A stretch of 64,000 nt of DNA from Halichoerus grypus. Lineage: Eukaryota; Chordata; Mammalia; Carnivora; Phocidae. The position numbers and the translations under genes are program-made. Of the stretch, positions 12,136 to 23,410 are shown piece after piece. Below the pieces are notes generated by a model that did not search any database, was not told where the DNA came from, and was given only the letters and a program-made list of their open reading frames with translations. The first letter of the stretch is position 1, and each line of letters begins with the position of its first letter. The stretch is taken from the NCBI RefSeq assembly GCF_964656455.1, contig NC_135725.1:45978486-46042485 (forward strand), written 5' to 3'.

Positions 12136-13129
12136 CTCCTAGTGTGCATTTTCTTTGTGTCTTTTTTTTTTTCTTTTTTAAATGCATGAGTGCACACGTG
12201 GGCGAGTGCAATCCTCTTTTCAACTACACGATATCGTCGGGAGATAAGCAGCTCCCTTGTTTTCAGAGCCTATGGCAACCTTCTAGTAAGCTCATCAGTG
12301 AAACATTCAAATATTTTATTTAGTTTCTGTGCATCAAAGTCAGAAGTCACCCCGAAAGTAGAAGCAAAATCTAAATGGAATGAAATCAGCAGTGCTGATT
12401 TTTCTAGCAGCCATGACAGACAGGGGAAATTGCTAATCCTGATATGAAAATATTCAATATCTCTATGCTATTAGAGGAGTGCCCGAGGCCACTCCAACTG
12501 CAGATAGTGTGCGTAGGCTTACTGTGACTAAGGGTAATAGAATTCAATAATAAAAAAACTTCCATTACCATAACAGTCTAGTGTCAATAAAATTGATACT
12601 GCTTCTGCAATCAGCCAAAAATTATGAAATACACCCAAGGGCATGCAATGGGAAGCTTTTAATTTTTGAATGACCCAGAGAATTATTTTTCCCTGATTCT
12701 GGTATTATTCTCAAAATAGTACTCCCTAACTTATTTCTTTAACTCGTATATTTAAAAAATGAAGGCCAAAAAGCCTACAGAGGATCCATGGGGAGGCTAA
12801 GCTAAGTGCTATTTCTGACAAGGAAGATTTATTTTGTGCACTTGAAGATATGTATTTTTAGTCACACTTGCTTATGTTGTTGGTGTATGTGACCACTATA
12901 AGAACATTCCCAAAGGTGTTCTGAGTGCCTTTTGGGGATTCATATAAAACTTCCTAACTGCTGCATCTTTGCTGTGGAATGGAATTCCAACGTGAAGTCA
13001 GCAGTTACTTCATAGCAATACTTATGGGGGAAAAAAAGCCAACTCCAAGAACAATCCCATTTGTCGTGTGTCTGTGTGCGCCCGTGCTGTGCTGACCCTC
13101 TCCAGATCGCTGTGATAGAATCTCTTCTT
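12136..13129. other. No gene seen
   Basis: A T-run at 12,160-12,180 and otherwise unique-looking sequence. Confidence 0.5.
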
Positions 13130-13480
13130 AAAATTATGAAATATTTTAAACATTCAAAAAGGTACAGAGAAGATACTAATCACCTGTGAATCCACTGCCT
13201 GACTTACTCAGATTTTAACATATTGCCCTATTGACACTTCCTGGAAAGAAGGTATGACAGATCAAGTTGAAGCTCTCTGTCCTCCCTTCCTGTCCCATTC
13301 CTCCTCTCCTTTTTCTAACCCCGATTTGCTATTTATCATTCCCATGCACTTTTTATACCTTTACTTTCTCTCTCTTATATACATATATGCATATGTATGT
13401 ATCTCGAAAACATTTCTGTAACTGGTTTCATAATATACATAAGCAACTTGCTTTTTTTGCCCCACATTATATAACTTGAT
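13130..13480. repeat. Ancient interspersed repeat, family unassigned
   Basis: The motif order (TACAGAGAAGATACTAATCA, TGAATCCACTGCCTGACTTA, TTTAACATATTGCCCTATTG) is one I associate with old mammalian repeats. A related block is at 52,925-53,100. I cannot name the family or orientation. Confidence 0.35.
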
Positions 13481-13489
13481 ACACATATC

Positions 13490-13612
13490 CTTAACCTCAA
13501 TTTCTGTAGCTGTCAAACAGGGACAATAAGCCTACCTACAAGAAGACTACATGAGTCTGGTAAAGTGATTAGCATGGTGTCCAGCCTGTAATAGGCAACT
13601 GACAGAAGTTAA
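13490..13612 (+). repeat. MIR fragment
   Basis: CTTAACCTCAATTTCTGTAG, GACAATAAGCCTACCTACAA and GTAAAGTGATTAGCATGGTG follow the 3' half of MIR. Confidence 0.6.
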
Positions 13613-13849
13613 TTACAAAATTTTTATTATTATCTGACATACCAAGCAGTCTTTCCTGAGATCAGCCAGAGCAATTCTTCTTGCCTTATCTGGAAATTAA
13701 CTTTTACTATGAACGTCCTCCATACACTCACATGACCTAAGAACAGATCAGATGGAGGGAGCACTGTAGACTGCTGGAACTCACTCACGACTGCACAGAC
13801 ACACCCCACACGCACAAGGACTATGCGCAGGGACCGACTGCGACTGCCC

Positions 13850-13957
13850 TGCTTTAAGCCATTTCACCCACACAACTCCGTGCATTTCGCAGGTGAGGAA
13901 ACAGAGGCACACGGAGGCTAATAAATTGATGGGGATCACAAAGGTAGGAAATGTGCC
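13850..13957 (-). repeat. MIR fragment, minus
   Basis: CATTTCGCAGGTGAGGAAAC and AGAGGCACACGGAGGCTAAT correspond to the antisense MIR core. Confidence 0.55.
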
Positions 13958-14383
13958 ACTGCAGGATGCTAAATGCAAGCCTGTGCTCAGGGCTGACGCC
14001 TGGCTCCATCTCGACCTCTCAGCCCATCCAGATTTCTCTGTTTTCTGGTTTTGCAAAAGGTGCACGTTCACAAAAGAGATCTGCAACAGCAAACGGCGTA
14101 CGAGCCTCCCGGGGGATTTGCTGAATTATTTACGAAAAACAAATACCCAAAGCCATTAGCATTTGACGGGGGCTCACACTCAGCTGAACTGAGGCAGATA
14201 TAAATATGTTGTGCAGGAGAGCAGATCTGAGGTTTCGGTTCCCTGGCTCCCACCAGTACTCATAAACAAGCAGGCACAATTCCCCCTTTACCATGAGACA
14301 CTGGTTTCTTTGTGCTCAACAAAGTAACAAAACATTATTCTCTTCCCTCTGAAATTACACCAAGGAATGACACAGGAATTTTT
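13958..14383. other. No gene seen
   Basis: Unique-looking sequence between a MIR relic and a young SINE. Confidence 0.5.
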
Positions 14384-14398
14384 AAGACTGGCCTTCTA

Positions 14399-14589
14399 GG
14401 GCGCCTGGGTGGCTCAGTTGGTTGGGCGACTGCCTTCGGCTCAGGTCATGATCCTGGAGTCCCGGGATCGAGTCCCGCATCGGGCTCCCTGCTCAGCAGG
14501 GAGTCTGCTTCTCCCTCTGACCCTCCTCCCTCTCGTGCTCTCTCTCATTCTCTCCCTCGCAAATAAAAAAAAATTAAAAAAAAAAAAAA
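14399..14589 (+). mobile_element. Can-SINE, plus, GGTTGGGCGACTG subfamily
   Basis: Full-length, with the variant A-box side sequence GTTGGTTGGGCGACTGCC and GGGAGTCTGC and CTCTGACCCT in the body, shared with the copy at 39,770. A 15-bp perfect duplication AAGACTGGCCTTCTA lies at 14,384-14,398 and 14,590-14,604. The A-tail is 18 or more nearly pure A, consistent with a young insertion. Confidence 0.95.
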
Positions 14590-14710
14590 AAGACTGGCCT
14601 TCTACTGATGTGGCGGGGTACATGGCAGAAAAAAAAAAATTACTCAGGCACTTTCTGAGCATGTTCAATCCAATGTGTAGTCACCGCTAAACAGTAAGGA
14701 TTTGGTAGGA

Positions 14711-14752
14711 TGGTGGCCAGATGTGGCAGGTTGGTGGCCAGATGTGGCAGGT
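14711..14752. repeat. Perfect 21-bp tandem duplication
   Basis: The 21-mer beginning TGGTGGCCAGATGTGGCAGG is present twice without mismatch at 14,711-14,731 and 14,732-14,752. Identity suggests recent slippage or duplication. Confidence 0.9.
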
Positions 14753-15369
14753 CGATGTCAAGCGTGCGGCAACATTGGTCAGCCCCTTTACTATTTACAA
14801 TTTACAGTTGTTTCTGTTGTTCCTTTTTTGTTTTGGGTTTTTAAAGAACACAGCTCAAACATCTTCTCAGCTTTCTAATAGCACTGGCCTGACCAGAAGG
14901 GGTAAAGCATCCCTAGGTGCAGAAGGGTGGAAGAACCACAGGATACAGTTCAACCTCAGGGGAGGGTGATAAGCAACACTTCATTTCAAATGGAGAGAGT
15001 GCAAGAGGAAGTGGGTTTGTGTTAAATTAGAAACAAGAACCTCCTCCTATCTTGAACAGGTTGCTGCACCAGATTGTACAATTTCTCTCTCTCGACCTTG
15101 TGGCGCAGGATAAAACACATCCGATCGGATCGGCACAACCAGCTTCCAGAACTATTTCCAGATGCCATCAATAAGCCCCAAAGAGTCTCATGAATCAGCA
15201 AGACTGATGTGAGCATTCCAGATACTGACCCAAGTCGCCTCTCTTCTTGCCCTGGGCTCAGGTTACTCAGGGGAGAGAGGTTAAAATAAATAACAAAAGG
15301 GCATGCAATACAGATCTCCAGCATCCTCAGCAAAACGCAGGTATTCGCTAATTCTGTTTAAAGGAGATA
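14753..15369. other. No gene seen
   Basis: Unique-looking sequence up to the L1 target site. Confidence 0.5.
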
Positions 15370-15384
15370 GGGAAATAGCATTTC
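15370..15384. repeat. Target-site duplication of the 4.5-kb L1 (left copy)
   Basis: GGGAAATAGCATTTC occurs here and again at 19,929-19,943, immediately outside both ends of the L1. The 15-bp perfect identity marks target-primed insertion and fixes the element boundaries. Confidence 0.9.
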
Positions 15385-15854
15385 TTTTTTTTTTAATTTT
15401 TTTATTGTTATGTTAATCCCCATACATTACATCATTAGTTTTAGATATAGTGTTCCATGATTCATTGTTTGTGCATAACACCCAGTGCTCCATGCAGAAC
15501 GTGCCCTCCTCAATACCCATCACCAGGCTAACCCATCCCCCCAACCCCCTCCCCTCTAGAACCCTCAGTTTGTTTTTCAGAGTCCATCGTCTCTCATGGT
15601 TCTTCTCCCCCTCCGATTTCCCCCCCTTCATTCTTCCCCTCCTGCTACATTCTTCTTCTTCTTTTTTTCTTTCTTAACATATATTGCATTATTTGTTTCA
15701 GAGGTACAGATCTCAGATTCAACAGTCCTGCACAATTCACAGCGCTTACCAGAACACATACCCTCCCCAGTGTCCATCACCCAGTCACCCCATCCCTCCC
15801 ACCCCACCCCCCACTCCAGCAACCCTCAGTTTGTTTCCTGAGATTAAGAATTCC

Positions 15855-18800
15855 TCATATCAGTGAGGTCATATGATACATGTCTTTCTCTGTTTGACTT
15901 ATTTCGCTCAGCATAATACCCTCCAGTTCCATCCACGTCGTTGCAAATGGCAAGATCTCATTCCTTTTGATGGCTGCATAATATTCCATTGTATATATAT
16001 ACCACATCTTCTTTATCCATTCATCTGTTGATGGACATCTTGGCTCTTTCCACAGTTTGGCTATTGTGGACATTGCTGCTATAAACATCGGGGTGCACGT
16101 AGCCTTTCGGGTCCCTACTTTTGTATCTTTGGGGTAAATACCCAGTAGTGCAATTGCTGGATCATATGGTAGCTCTATTTTCAACTTTTTGAGGAACCTC
16201 CATACTGTTTTCCAGAGTGGCTGCACCAGCTTGCATTCCCACCAACAGTGTAGGAGGGTTCCCCTTTCTCCGCATCCCCGCCAACATCTGTCATTTCCTG
16301 ACTTGTTAATTTTAGCCATTCTGACTGGTGTGAGGTGGTATCTCATTGAGGTTTTGATTTGGATTTCCCTGATGCCGAGCGATATTGAACACTTTTTCAT
16401 GTGTCTGTTGGCCATTTGGATGTCTTCTTTGGAAAAATGTCTGTTCATGTCTTCTGCCCATTTCTTGATTGGATTCTTTGTTCTTTTGGTGTTGAGTTTG
16501 ATGAGTTCTTTATAGATTTTGGATACTAGCCCTTTATCTGACATGTCATTTGCAAATATCTTCTCCCATTCTGTCAGTTGTCTTTTGGTTTTGTTGACTG
16601 TTTCCTTTGCTTTGCAAAAGCTTTTTATCTTGATGAAGTCCCAATAGTTCATTTTTGCCCTTGCTTCCCTTGCCTTTGGCGATGTTTCTAGGAAGAAGTT
16701 GCTGCGGCTGAGGTCGAAGAGGTTGCTGCCTGTGTTCTCCTTTAGGATTTTGATGGACTCCTGTCTCACATTGAGGTCTTTCAACCATTTGGAGTCTATT
16801 TTTGTGTGTGGTGTAAGGAAATGGTCCAGTTTCATTCTTCTGCATGTGGCTGTCCAATTTTCCCAACACCATTTGTTGAAGAGACTGTCTTTTTTCCATT
16901 GGACATTCTTTCCTGCTTTGTCAAAGATTAGTTGACCATAGAGTTGAGGGTCCATTTCTGGGCTCTCTATTCTGTTCCATTGATCTATGTGTCTGTTTTT
17001 GTGCCAGTACCATACTGTCTTGATGATGACAGCTTTGTAGTAGAGCTGGAAGTCTGGAATTGTGATGCCGCCAGCTTTGCTTTTCTTTTTCAACATTCCT
17101 CTGGCTATGCGGGGTCTTTTCTGGTTCCATACAAATTTTAGGATTATTTGTTCCATTTCTTTGAAGAAAGTGGATGGTATTTTGATGGGGATTGCATTGA
17201 ATGTGTAGATTGCTCTAGGTAGGATTGACATCTTCACAATATTTGTTCTTCCAATCCATGAGCATGGAACGTTTTTCCATTTCTTTGTGTCTTCCTCAAT
17301 TTCTTTCATGAGTATTTTATAGTTTTCTGAGTACAGATCCTTTGCCTCTTTGGTTAGATTTATTCCTAGGTATCTTATGGTTTTGGGTGCAATTGTAAAT
17401 GGGATCGACTCCTTAATTTCTCTTTCTTCTGACTTGTTGTTGGTGTATAGGAATGCCACTGACTTCTGTGCATTGATTTTATATCCTGCCACTTGACTGA
17501 ATTCCTGTATGAGTTCTAGCAGTTTTGGGGTGGAGTCTTTGGGATTTTCCACATAAAGTATCATATCATCTGCAAAGAGTGAGAGTTTGACTTCTTCTTT
17601 GCCAATTTGGATGCCTTTGATTTCTTTTTGTTGTCTGATTGCTGTGGCTAGGACTTCCAATACTATGTTGAATAGCAGTGGTGATAGTGGACATCCCTGC
17701 CGCGTTCCTGACCTTAGGGGGAAAGCTCTCAGTTTTTCCCCATTGAGAATGATATTCGCTGTAGGTTTTTCATAGATGGCTTTTATGATATTGAGGTATG
17801 TACCCTCTATCCCTATACTCTGAAGAGTTTTGATCAAGAAAGGATGCTGTACTTTGTCAAATGCTTTTTCTGCATCTATTGAGAGGATCATGTGATTCTT
17901 GTTTTTTCTTTTGTTAATGTATTGTATCACGTTGATTGATTTGCGGATGTTGAACCAACCTTGCAGCCCAGGGATAAATCCGACTTGGTCGTGGTGAATA
18001 ATCCTTTTAATGTACTGTTGGATCCTATTGGCTAGTATTTTGGTGAGAATTTTTGCATCCATGTTCATCAGGGATATTGGTCTGTAATTCTCCTTTTTGA
18101 TGGGGTCTTTGTCTGGTTTTGGGATCAAGGTAATGCTGGCCTCATAAAATGAGTTTGGAAGTTTTCCTTCCATTTCTATTTTTTGGAACAGTTTCAGCAG
18201 GATAGGTATTAATTCTTCTTGAAATATTTGGTAGAATTCCCCTGGGAAGCCATCTGGCCCTGGGCTTTTGTGTTTTGGGAGATTTTTGATGACTGCTTCT
18301 ATTTCCTTAGTGGTTATAGGTCTGTTCAGGTGTTCTATTTCTTCCTGGTTCAGTTTTGGTAGTTGATACATCTCTAGGAATGCGTCCATTACTTCCAGGT
18401 TATCTAATTTGTTGGCATAGAGTTGCTCATAATATGTTCTTATAATTGTTTGTATTTCTTTGGTGTTGGTTGTGATTTCTCCTCTTTCATTCATGATTTT
18501 GTTGATTTGGGTCATTTCTCTTTTCTTTTTGATAAGTCTGGCCAGGGGCTTATCAATCTTGTTAATTCTTTCAAAGAACCAGCTCCTAGTTTCGTTGATC
18601 TGTTCTACTGTTCTTTTGGTTTCTATTTCATTGATTTCTGCTCTGATCTTTATTATTTCTCTTCTCCTGCTGGGTTTAGGCTTTATTTGCTGTTCTTTCT
18701 CCAGCTCCTTTAGGTGTAGGGTTAGGTTGTGTACTTGAGACCTTTCTTGTTTCTTGAGAAAGGCTTGTATTGCTATATACTTTCCTCTCAGGACTGCCTT

Positions 18801-19670
18801 TGCTGTATCCCAAAGATTTTGAATAGTTGTGTTTTCATTTTCATTGGTTTCCATGAATTTTTTTAATTCTTCTTTAATTTCCTGGTTGACCCATTCATTC
18901 TTCAGTAGGATGCTCTTTAACCTCCATGTATTTGAGTTCTTTCTGACTTTCCTCTTGTGATTGAGTTCTAGTTTCAAAGCATTGTGGTCTGAAAATAGGC
19001 AGGGGATGATCCCAATCTTCTGGTACCGGTTGAGACCTGATTTATGACCTAGGATGTGATCTATTCTGGAGAATGTTCCATGGGCACTAGAGAAGAATGT
19101 GTATTCTGTTGCTTTGGGATGGAATGTTCTGAATATGTCTGTGAAGTCCATTTGGTCCAGTGTGTCATTTAAAGTCTTTATTTCCTTGTTGATCTTTTGC
19201 TTAGACGATCTGTCCATTTCAGTGAGGGGGGTGTTAAAGTCCCCCACTATTATTGTATTGTTGTCGATGTGTTTCTTTGCTTTTGTTATTAATTGCCTTA
19301 TATAATTGGCTGCTCCCATGTTAGGGGCATAGATATTTACAATTGTTAGATCTTCTTGTTGGATAGACCCTTTAAGTATGATATAGTGTCCTTCCTCATC
19401 TCTTATTACAGTCTTTGGTTTAAAATCTAATTTGTCTGATATAAGGATTGCCACCCCAGCTTTCTTTTGGTGTCCATTAGCATGGTAAATGGTTTTCCAC
19501 CCCCTCACTTTCAATCTGGGGGTGTCTTTGGGTCTAAAATGAGTCTCTTGTAGACAGCATATCGATGGGTCTTGTTTTTTAATCCAATCTGATAGCCTGT
19601 GTCTTTTGATTGGGGCATTTAGCCCATTTACATTCAGGGTAACTATTGAAAGATAGGAGTTCAGTGCCAT
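15855..19670 (-). CDS. L1 ORF2p: endonuclease and reverse transcriptase, uninterrupted
   Basis: This ORF has 1,271 codons, close to the usual ~1,275 for mammalian L1. The protein nicks target DNA and reverse-transcribes L1 or SINE RNA at the nick. The N-terminal APE-like endonuclease keeps its catalytic set: Asn13, Glu42 (QETH), Asp144 and Asn146 (GDFN), Asp204, and Asp228-His229 (SDH). The reverse transcriptase keeps SIDAEKAFD (Asp599), [14 protein letters not shown] (655-668) and FADD (699-702, catalytic Asp701 and Asp702). The C-terminal cysteine-rich knuckle is at 1129-1146 with C-X3-C-X8-H-C-X3-C spacing. No stop or frameshift is present. It lacks its own promoter here and could be transcribed only as part of SLC24A2 pre-mRNA or from a cryptic start. 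Activity cannot be judged from sequence alone. Confidence 0.93.
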   Translation of the reverse strand: MALNSYLSIVTLNVNGLNAPIKRHRLSDWIKKQDPSICCLQETHFRPKDTPRLKVRGWKTIYHANGHQKKAGVAILISDKLDFKPKTVIRDEEGHYIILKGSIQQEDLTIVNIYAPNMGAANYIRQLITKAKKHIDNNTIIVGDFNTPLTEMDRSSKQKINKEIKTLNDTLDQMDFTDIFRTFHPKATEYTFFSSAHGTFSRIDHILGHKSGLNRYQKIGIIPCLFSDHNALKLELNHKRKVRKNSNTWRLKSILLKNEWVNQEIKEELKKFMETNENENTTIQNLWDTAKAVLRGKYIAIQAFLKKQERSQVHNLTLHLKELEKEQQIKPKPSRRREIIKIRAEINEIETKRTVEQINETRSWFFERINKIDKPLARLIKKKREMTQINKIMNERGEITTNTKEIQTIIRTYYEQLYANKLDNLEVMDAFLEMYQLPKLNQEEIEHLNRPITTKEIEAVIKNLPKHKSPGPDGFPGEFYQIFQEELIPILLKLFQKIEMEGKLPNSFYEASITLIPKPDKDPIKKENYRPISLMNMDAKILTKILANRIQQYIKRIIHHDQVGFIPGLQGWFNIRKSINVIQYINKRKNKNHMILSIDAEKAFDKVQHPFLIKTLQSIGIEGTYLNIIKAIYEKPTANIILNGEKLRAFPLRSGTRQGCPLSPLLFNIVLEVLATAIRQQKEIKGIQIGKEEVKLSLFADDMILYVENPKDSTPKLLELIQEFSQVAGYKINAQKSVAFLYTNNKSEEREIKESIPFTIAPKTIRYLGINLTKEAKDLYSENYKILMKEIEEDTKKWKNVPCSWIGRTNIVKMSILPRAIYTFNAIPIKIPSTFFKEMEQIILKFVWNQKRPRIARGMLKKKSKAGGITIPDFQLYYKAVIIKTVWYWHKNRHIDQWNRIESPEMDPQLYGQLIFDKAGKNVQWKKDSLFNKWCWENWTATCRRMKLDHFLTPHTKIDSKWLKDLNVRQESIKILKENTGSNLFDLSRSNFFLETSPKAREARAKMNYWDFIKIKSFCKAKETVNKTKRQLTEWEKIFANDMSDKGLVSKIYKELIKLNTKRTKNPIKKWAEDMNRHFSKEDIQMANRHMKKCSISLGIREIQIKTSMRYHLTPVRMAKINKSGNDRCWRGCGERGTLLHCWWECKLVQPLWKTVWRFLKKLKIELPYDPAIALLGIYPKDTKVGTRKATCTPMFIAAMSTIAKLWKEPRCPSTDEWIKKMWYIYTMEYYAAIKRNEILPFATTWMELEGIMLSEISQTEKDMYHMTSLI

Positions 19671-19751
19671 TGTATTGCCTGTAAAGTGACTGTTACTGTA
19701 TATTGTTTGTGTTCCTTTCTGGTCTATGTTGCTTTTAGGCTCTCTCTTTGC

Positions 19752-19928
19752 TTAGAGGACCCCTTTCAATATTTGTTGTAGGGCTGGTTTCGTGTTTGCA
19801 AATTCCTTTAGTTTTTGTTTGTCCTGGAAGCTTTTTATCTCTCCTTCTATTTTCAATGACAGCCTAGCTGGATATAGTATTCTTGGCTGCATATTTTTCT
19901 CATTTAGTGCTCTGAATATGTCCTGCCG
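19752..19928 (-). pseudogene. L1 ORF1 3' remnant
   Basis: Only the C-terminal 58 codons of ORF1 remain, reading RQDIFRALNEKNMQP to LQQILKGVL and a stop. This is the conserved carboxy-terminal domain tail of the L1 RNA-binding chaperone. The start was lost by 5' truncation exactly at the target-site duplication, so no functional ORF1p can be made. Confidence 0.85.
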
Positions 19929-20285
19929 GGGAAATAGCATTTCATTTCTTTTGGCTGATCTCCCCGTCTGAATTTTATTAAACCAACCAGGATCTCTTTT
20001 TTGGCTCTCTTTTTATATTTGGTTGGGTACCTGTTTTTTTTTTTTTTTTAAGGTGTGTGTTCAAAGAATAAAACAAAGACCACCAGAGATCTAAAACAAA
20101 ACAAACGAACAAACAACCTACAAAGATAATTTATTGGGTGGGGGATAAGAGAAAACCAGGGCCATGTCATTCCAGAATCGAGTTCAGCTGATCTTGTGCT
20201 AAAGGCAAAAGGAGCATTTATTTCTTATTAGAAGAGTTCTAGGCAAGACAAGAAATGTTCCAGGTGGACTGGGTTTAGGGAAGCC

Positions 20286-20466
20286 AGGTTTAGCAAATAA
20301 AAACCCAAGACGCTCAGTTAAATTTGTATTGCAGGTAAACTAGCAATCACTTTTAGTATAAGTTTGTCCCGTGCAAGATTCAGGACATACTTATACTAAG
20401 AAATGATTCCTTGTTTACCTAAAATTCAAACTTAATCAGTTGCCCTGTATTTTACCTAGTAATCCT
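20286..20466. mobile_element. Palindromic DNA-transposon relic
   Basis: The left arm (20,286-20,370) and right arm (20,383-20,466) are inverted copies of each other. Near the centre, TTAGTATAAGTTTGTCC mirrors GGACATACTTATACTAA, and farther out GCAGGTAAAC mirrors GTTTACCT. The 181-bp palindrome with a ~12-bp loop is typical of a MITE. I do not assign a family name. Confidence 0.7.
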
Positions 20467-21419
20467 AATGAGGTGAGGCTTTGTGGGGGTCAGGGTCATG
20501 CAGCAGCAAGTGTTTATGTGCCACAACTTGGGACTGAGTAACATTTTTATTTAACAGCATAAAGTCATTGACGCACCGCAGCTCATTCTGCCACTGGGAC
20601 CATGAACCAAATTCCTCCATCTGGAATACCCTTTGTGATCAAGCCTAGTGAAATATACCAAATTGGGGAGCCATGCACGCCGCTCCTAGACTCTCTAGAA
20701 CTCAAGCCAAGACAAAAGGGATCGCAGTTACCAGGGCCTCCTGGACAAGGAGGATCTGTTGGATGCTGCTGGTGTAGATTGCTGTTGGTGTTGTGGTTCA
20801 AGAACAGCAAGTCTTTGAAGGGGATTCTGACTTCTGGCTTGTGAAGCTGATTGGAGGATAAAGTTTTCCCAGAGGCCCAGGGTACGGGAAGATTTACTGG
20901 GACGACTGGAAAGGCATAGGGGTGTGACAATCTCTCTTTCTTCACAGCTTCCTGATGAAGAACTTCTACTTAAATGTCCTCCACCTGGATATCCCAGAAG
21001 GCTCTCACTCAACACGCCAACGCTTAATTCACTCTCTTCTTCTCCAAACCCGCTTGTCCTCCTAGAATTCCTGTCTCAAGTGTAGACCGCACAGCAAGGC
21101 TGCAACAGCCCCAGGCTGTCAGCCTCCTTGTCCCCCGCCCCCCCACCTCCATGCCACTACTTCCTTACACCTCAATCAATCAATTGTCACATCTGGGGAG
21201 GCCGTCTCTCAAGTCCCGCCCCCTGCCTCTCCCTTAGTTCAAGGGGGTCAGCTGTCAGCATCCCTCACCTCAACCATCAGCAAGAGGGTCTTCACAGAGC
21301 CCCCTCCCCACCAGCCATTTCCTCTTTTCGTCTCCTCTCCTCATTGCTAGGAGGTAACTTGCTAAAATGCGATTTTGAGGATGTTTCTCCATTTCTTAAA
21401 AACTGATGCGGCTTTTCGT
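20467..21419. other. No gene seen
   Basis: Moderately G+C-rich. ORFs of 80-120 codons on both strands are mutually overlapping and unrecognised. Confidence 0.45.
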
Positions 21420-21790
21420 GCCTGTAGGGTAAAATCCAATTGCCTCCGGGCCGGCATGCAGGTCCTTCAAGGGTTGGCATTAGTCTTTGTTTTCAGCCTC
21501 TCAACCATCACTGTCCCCCAACAACAGATGGTGGCTCACTACGGCCAGTTGTCTGCCATCTGATGCTCTTGCATGTTAAGATGACTTTGTAAAGACTGCT
21601 CCTTTACCTGGAGTGTCCTCCGCCCACCCTGCTGGTGTCCAGCAAATCGGTCCTTCTAGACCCTGCTCAAGGGGTAGGCCTGCTTCTGGTAAGCCCCTTA
21701 CTGCTGGAGAGAGGTTTCTCTGGTTCCCTAGTCTGTGCCCACATAGCACATTGTGCCTGCCTTCATTCCGGGGCTCTTTATGTATTTTAA
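21420..21790 (+). repeat. L2-type LINE relic
   Basis: AGGGTAAAATCCAATTGCCT, GCAGGTCCTTCAAGGGTTGG and, farther on, ACCTGGAGTGTCCTCCGCCC follow the antisense-free order of a common ancient LINE 3' region (usually annotated L2). No frame survives. Confidence 0.5.
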
Positions 21791-21924
21791 CCCTTTAATC
21801 CTGTCAACAACCCTATGGGACCAATACTATTGTTATCTCTATTTGGTAGAAGAAACAAAGATGTCAAGGGCTGGCCGATGTGCCATGGCTTGTTCACTGG
21901 CGGCTTCAACTCAGCTGCGAAGCA

Positions 21925-22078
21925 GAAGCACCTGGGAAACCTTCTAGGAATACTGATGCTCATGGCTGCTCAGGAACCATTGACTCAGAATCTCTGATGT
22001 CCTGGGACCTGGAGGAGCTTATTCAAACTTCCCAGTTGATTCTAATGTGCAGCCAGCTTTGAGCATCACTGAGCTACT
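21925..22078 (-). repeat. MER5A-like hAT transposon relic
   Basis: AAGCAGAAGCACCTGGGAAA, GACTCAGAATCTCTGATGTC and CAGCCAGCTTTGAGCATCAC match the antisense order of the non-autonomous hAT element MER5A. Ends are eroded. Confidence 0.55.
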
Positions 22079-22984
22079 CGCTTCATCTGAAGAAAATGCG
22101 ACCAATGTTGGGGAGAGAGGAGTCGGACGATTTTTAGGGGCAAAAGGGACCCAGACACTGGCCACTGAGAGTTCCATGGCTCTGCCAGCATGCCCCTAAG
22201 TCTCCCATCAAGCATTAGACTCCTGTAGATGAGTGAAGTGCCGGGCCCACCCGACATGTTGCTCTGCATCCTTCCCCAGAATTGCAGAGAGGACCACAGT
22301 TCTTTCTTTAGTACGTGCGTGACTTTAGATCAGGAGTAGGAAGGGGGATGCAGACAGCTCCCTTCCAACCTGAGAGTGCACTTTACCAGGCCATGAGGGA
22401 AGGATGTGACTGAATTAGACATTTCTGAGGACATGCACTATGATTCCGCCTAATCTGCTCCAAAGCCAGGACCGGTCCTGTTCCTCTCTGTGCACCAGCA
22501 GCTTCTCTGCAAAGAAATCATTCCTTTGCCAAAATTAGAATGTGCAATGCACTAACCACTTTCTCTGTAGTCGAAAAGCTGTCAGAAGGCAGAATTTGAC
22601 CTTAAAACTGTTCATTTGATGAGAGCCTGACAGGTATCTGGTTATGTGACATCGGCACTAGCTGCTTCCCAGGGAAGAAACGAGGAAGAACAAAACCTAG
22701 AGAAACTAGGTGCAGAAAGAATGAGGCCTTGATCCAGGATGGGGATAAGAAGGCAGGCGATTTTTTTTGGCAGATAGAAAAGACCTAGGAGAGGTGCGTG
22801 ACTTCAGAAGTGTTAGCAGGAATCAAACATGGGACAAAGATGGGGTTCATAACATGAAGGAGAAACCCAGAAACTGAGAGGTTAAAGCTGCATCCTAGTG
22901 AGCAAAGGATTCCTTGTGGCTGAATAAAGAACATCTTGTCTCTTCCAGAGTTAAACGCGATCATCACGGCGAATGAAGATGCCT
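22079..22984. other. No gene seen
   Basis: Nothing recognised on either strand. Confidence 0.5.
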
Positions 22985-23160
22985 TTTAGCACAGGCTCTG
23001 CAGTCACTCAGTCCTGGGCATTTGGACCCTGGCTCAACCCCTTGTAAGTTCTGTCACTTTGAGCAAACTCCTTAAACTCACAGAGCCTCGGTTTCTACCT
23101 ATGTTTAATAGTCTTACTAAAGATCTACCTCATAGGGTTGTGGGGAGGAAGAAACAAAGA
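22985..23160 (+). repeat. MIR relic
   Basis: GGCTCTGCAGTCACTCAGTC, CTGTCACTTTGAGCAAACTC and CTCATAGGGTTGTGGGGAGG follow MIR. It lies head to head with another MIR in the opposite orientation starting at 23,165. Confidence 0.72.
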
Positions 23161-23164
23161 ATCC

Positions 23165-23410
23165 ACACCAACAATAATAGCTAATTTTTATAGAGGGTAT
23201 ATGTGTGTAAGTAATCTATTTACCTAATCCTCACAACAGTCCTAGGAAGTGGGTACTATTATCATGCCCATTTCACAGATGAGGAAATGGAGGAACAGAG
23301 AAATTAAGTGACTTCCCCAAGGTCATACAGGTAATATGTGGCCAAGCCAGATTTTGAACCAAGGCAATCTGACACCAGAGTCTGAGCTCCTAACTACTAC
23401 ACTATGCTCA
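23165..23410 (-). repeat. MIR relic, minus, near full length
   Basis: ACAACAGTCCTAGGAAGTGG, CCCATTTCACAGATGAGGAA, GGTCATACAGGTAATATGTG and TGAACCAAGGCAATCTGACA give the complete antisense MIR order. Confidence 0.8.

Larger units (their letters stand above)
15385..19928 (-). mobile_element. Young carnivoran L1, 5'-truncated, with intact ORF2
   Basis: A LINE-1 lies on the minus strand. Its sense order is: the last 58 codons of ORF1 (19,928-19,752), an 81-bp inter-ORF spacer, complete ORF2, a C/T-rich 3'UTR (on the plus strand) and an A-tail visible as T-runs from 15,385. It is bounded by a perfect 15-bp target-site duplication GGGAAATAGCATTTC at 15,370-15,384 and 19,929-19,943. The truncation inside ORF1 removes the promoter, so it is not autonomous. 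The absence of frameshifts in ORF2 suggests a recent insertion. It is in the same orientation as SLC24A2. Confidence 0.95.

Noticed and set aside
16189..19305. Plus-strand ORFs of 60-108 codons across 16-19 kb
   Set aside because: Antisense shadows of the intact L1 ORF2.
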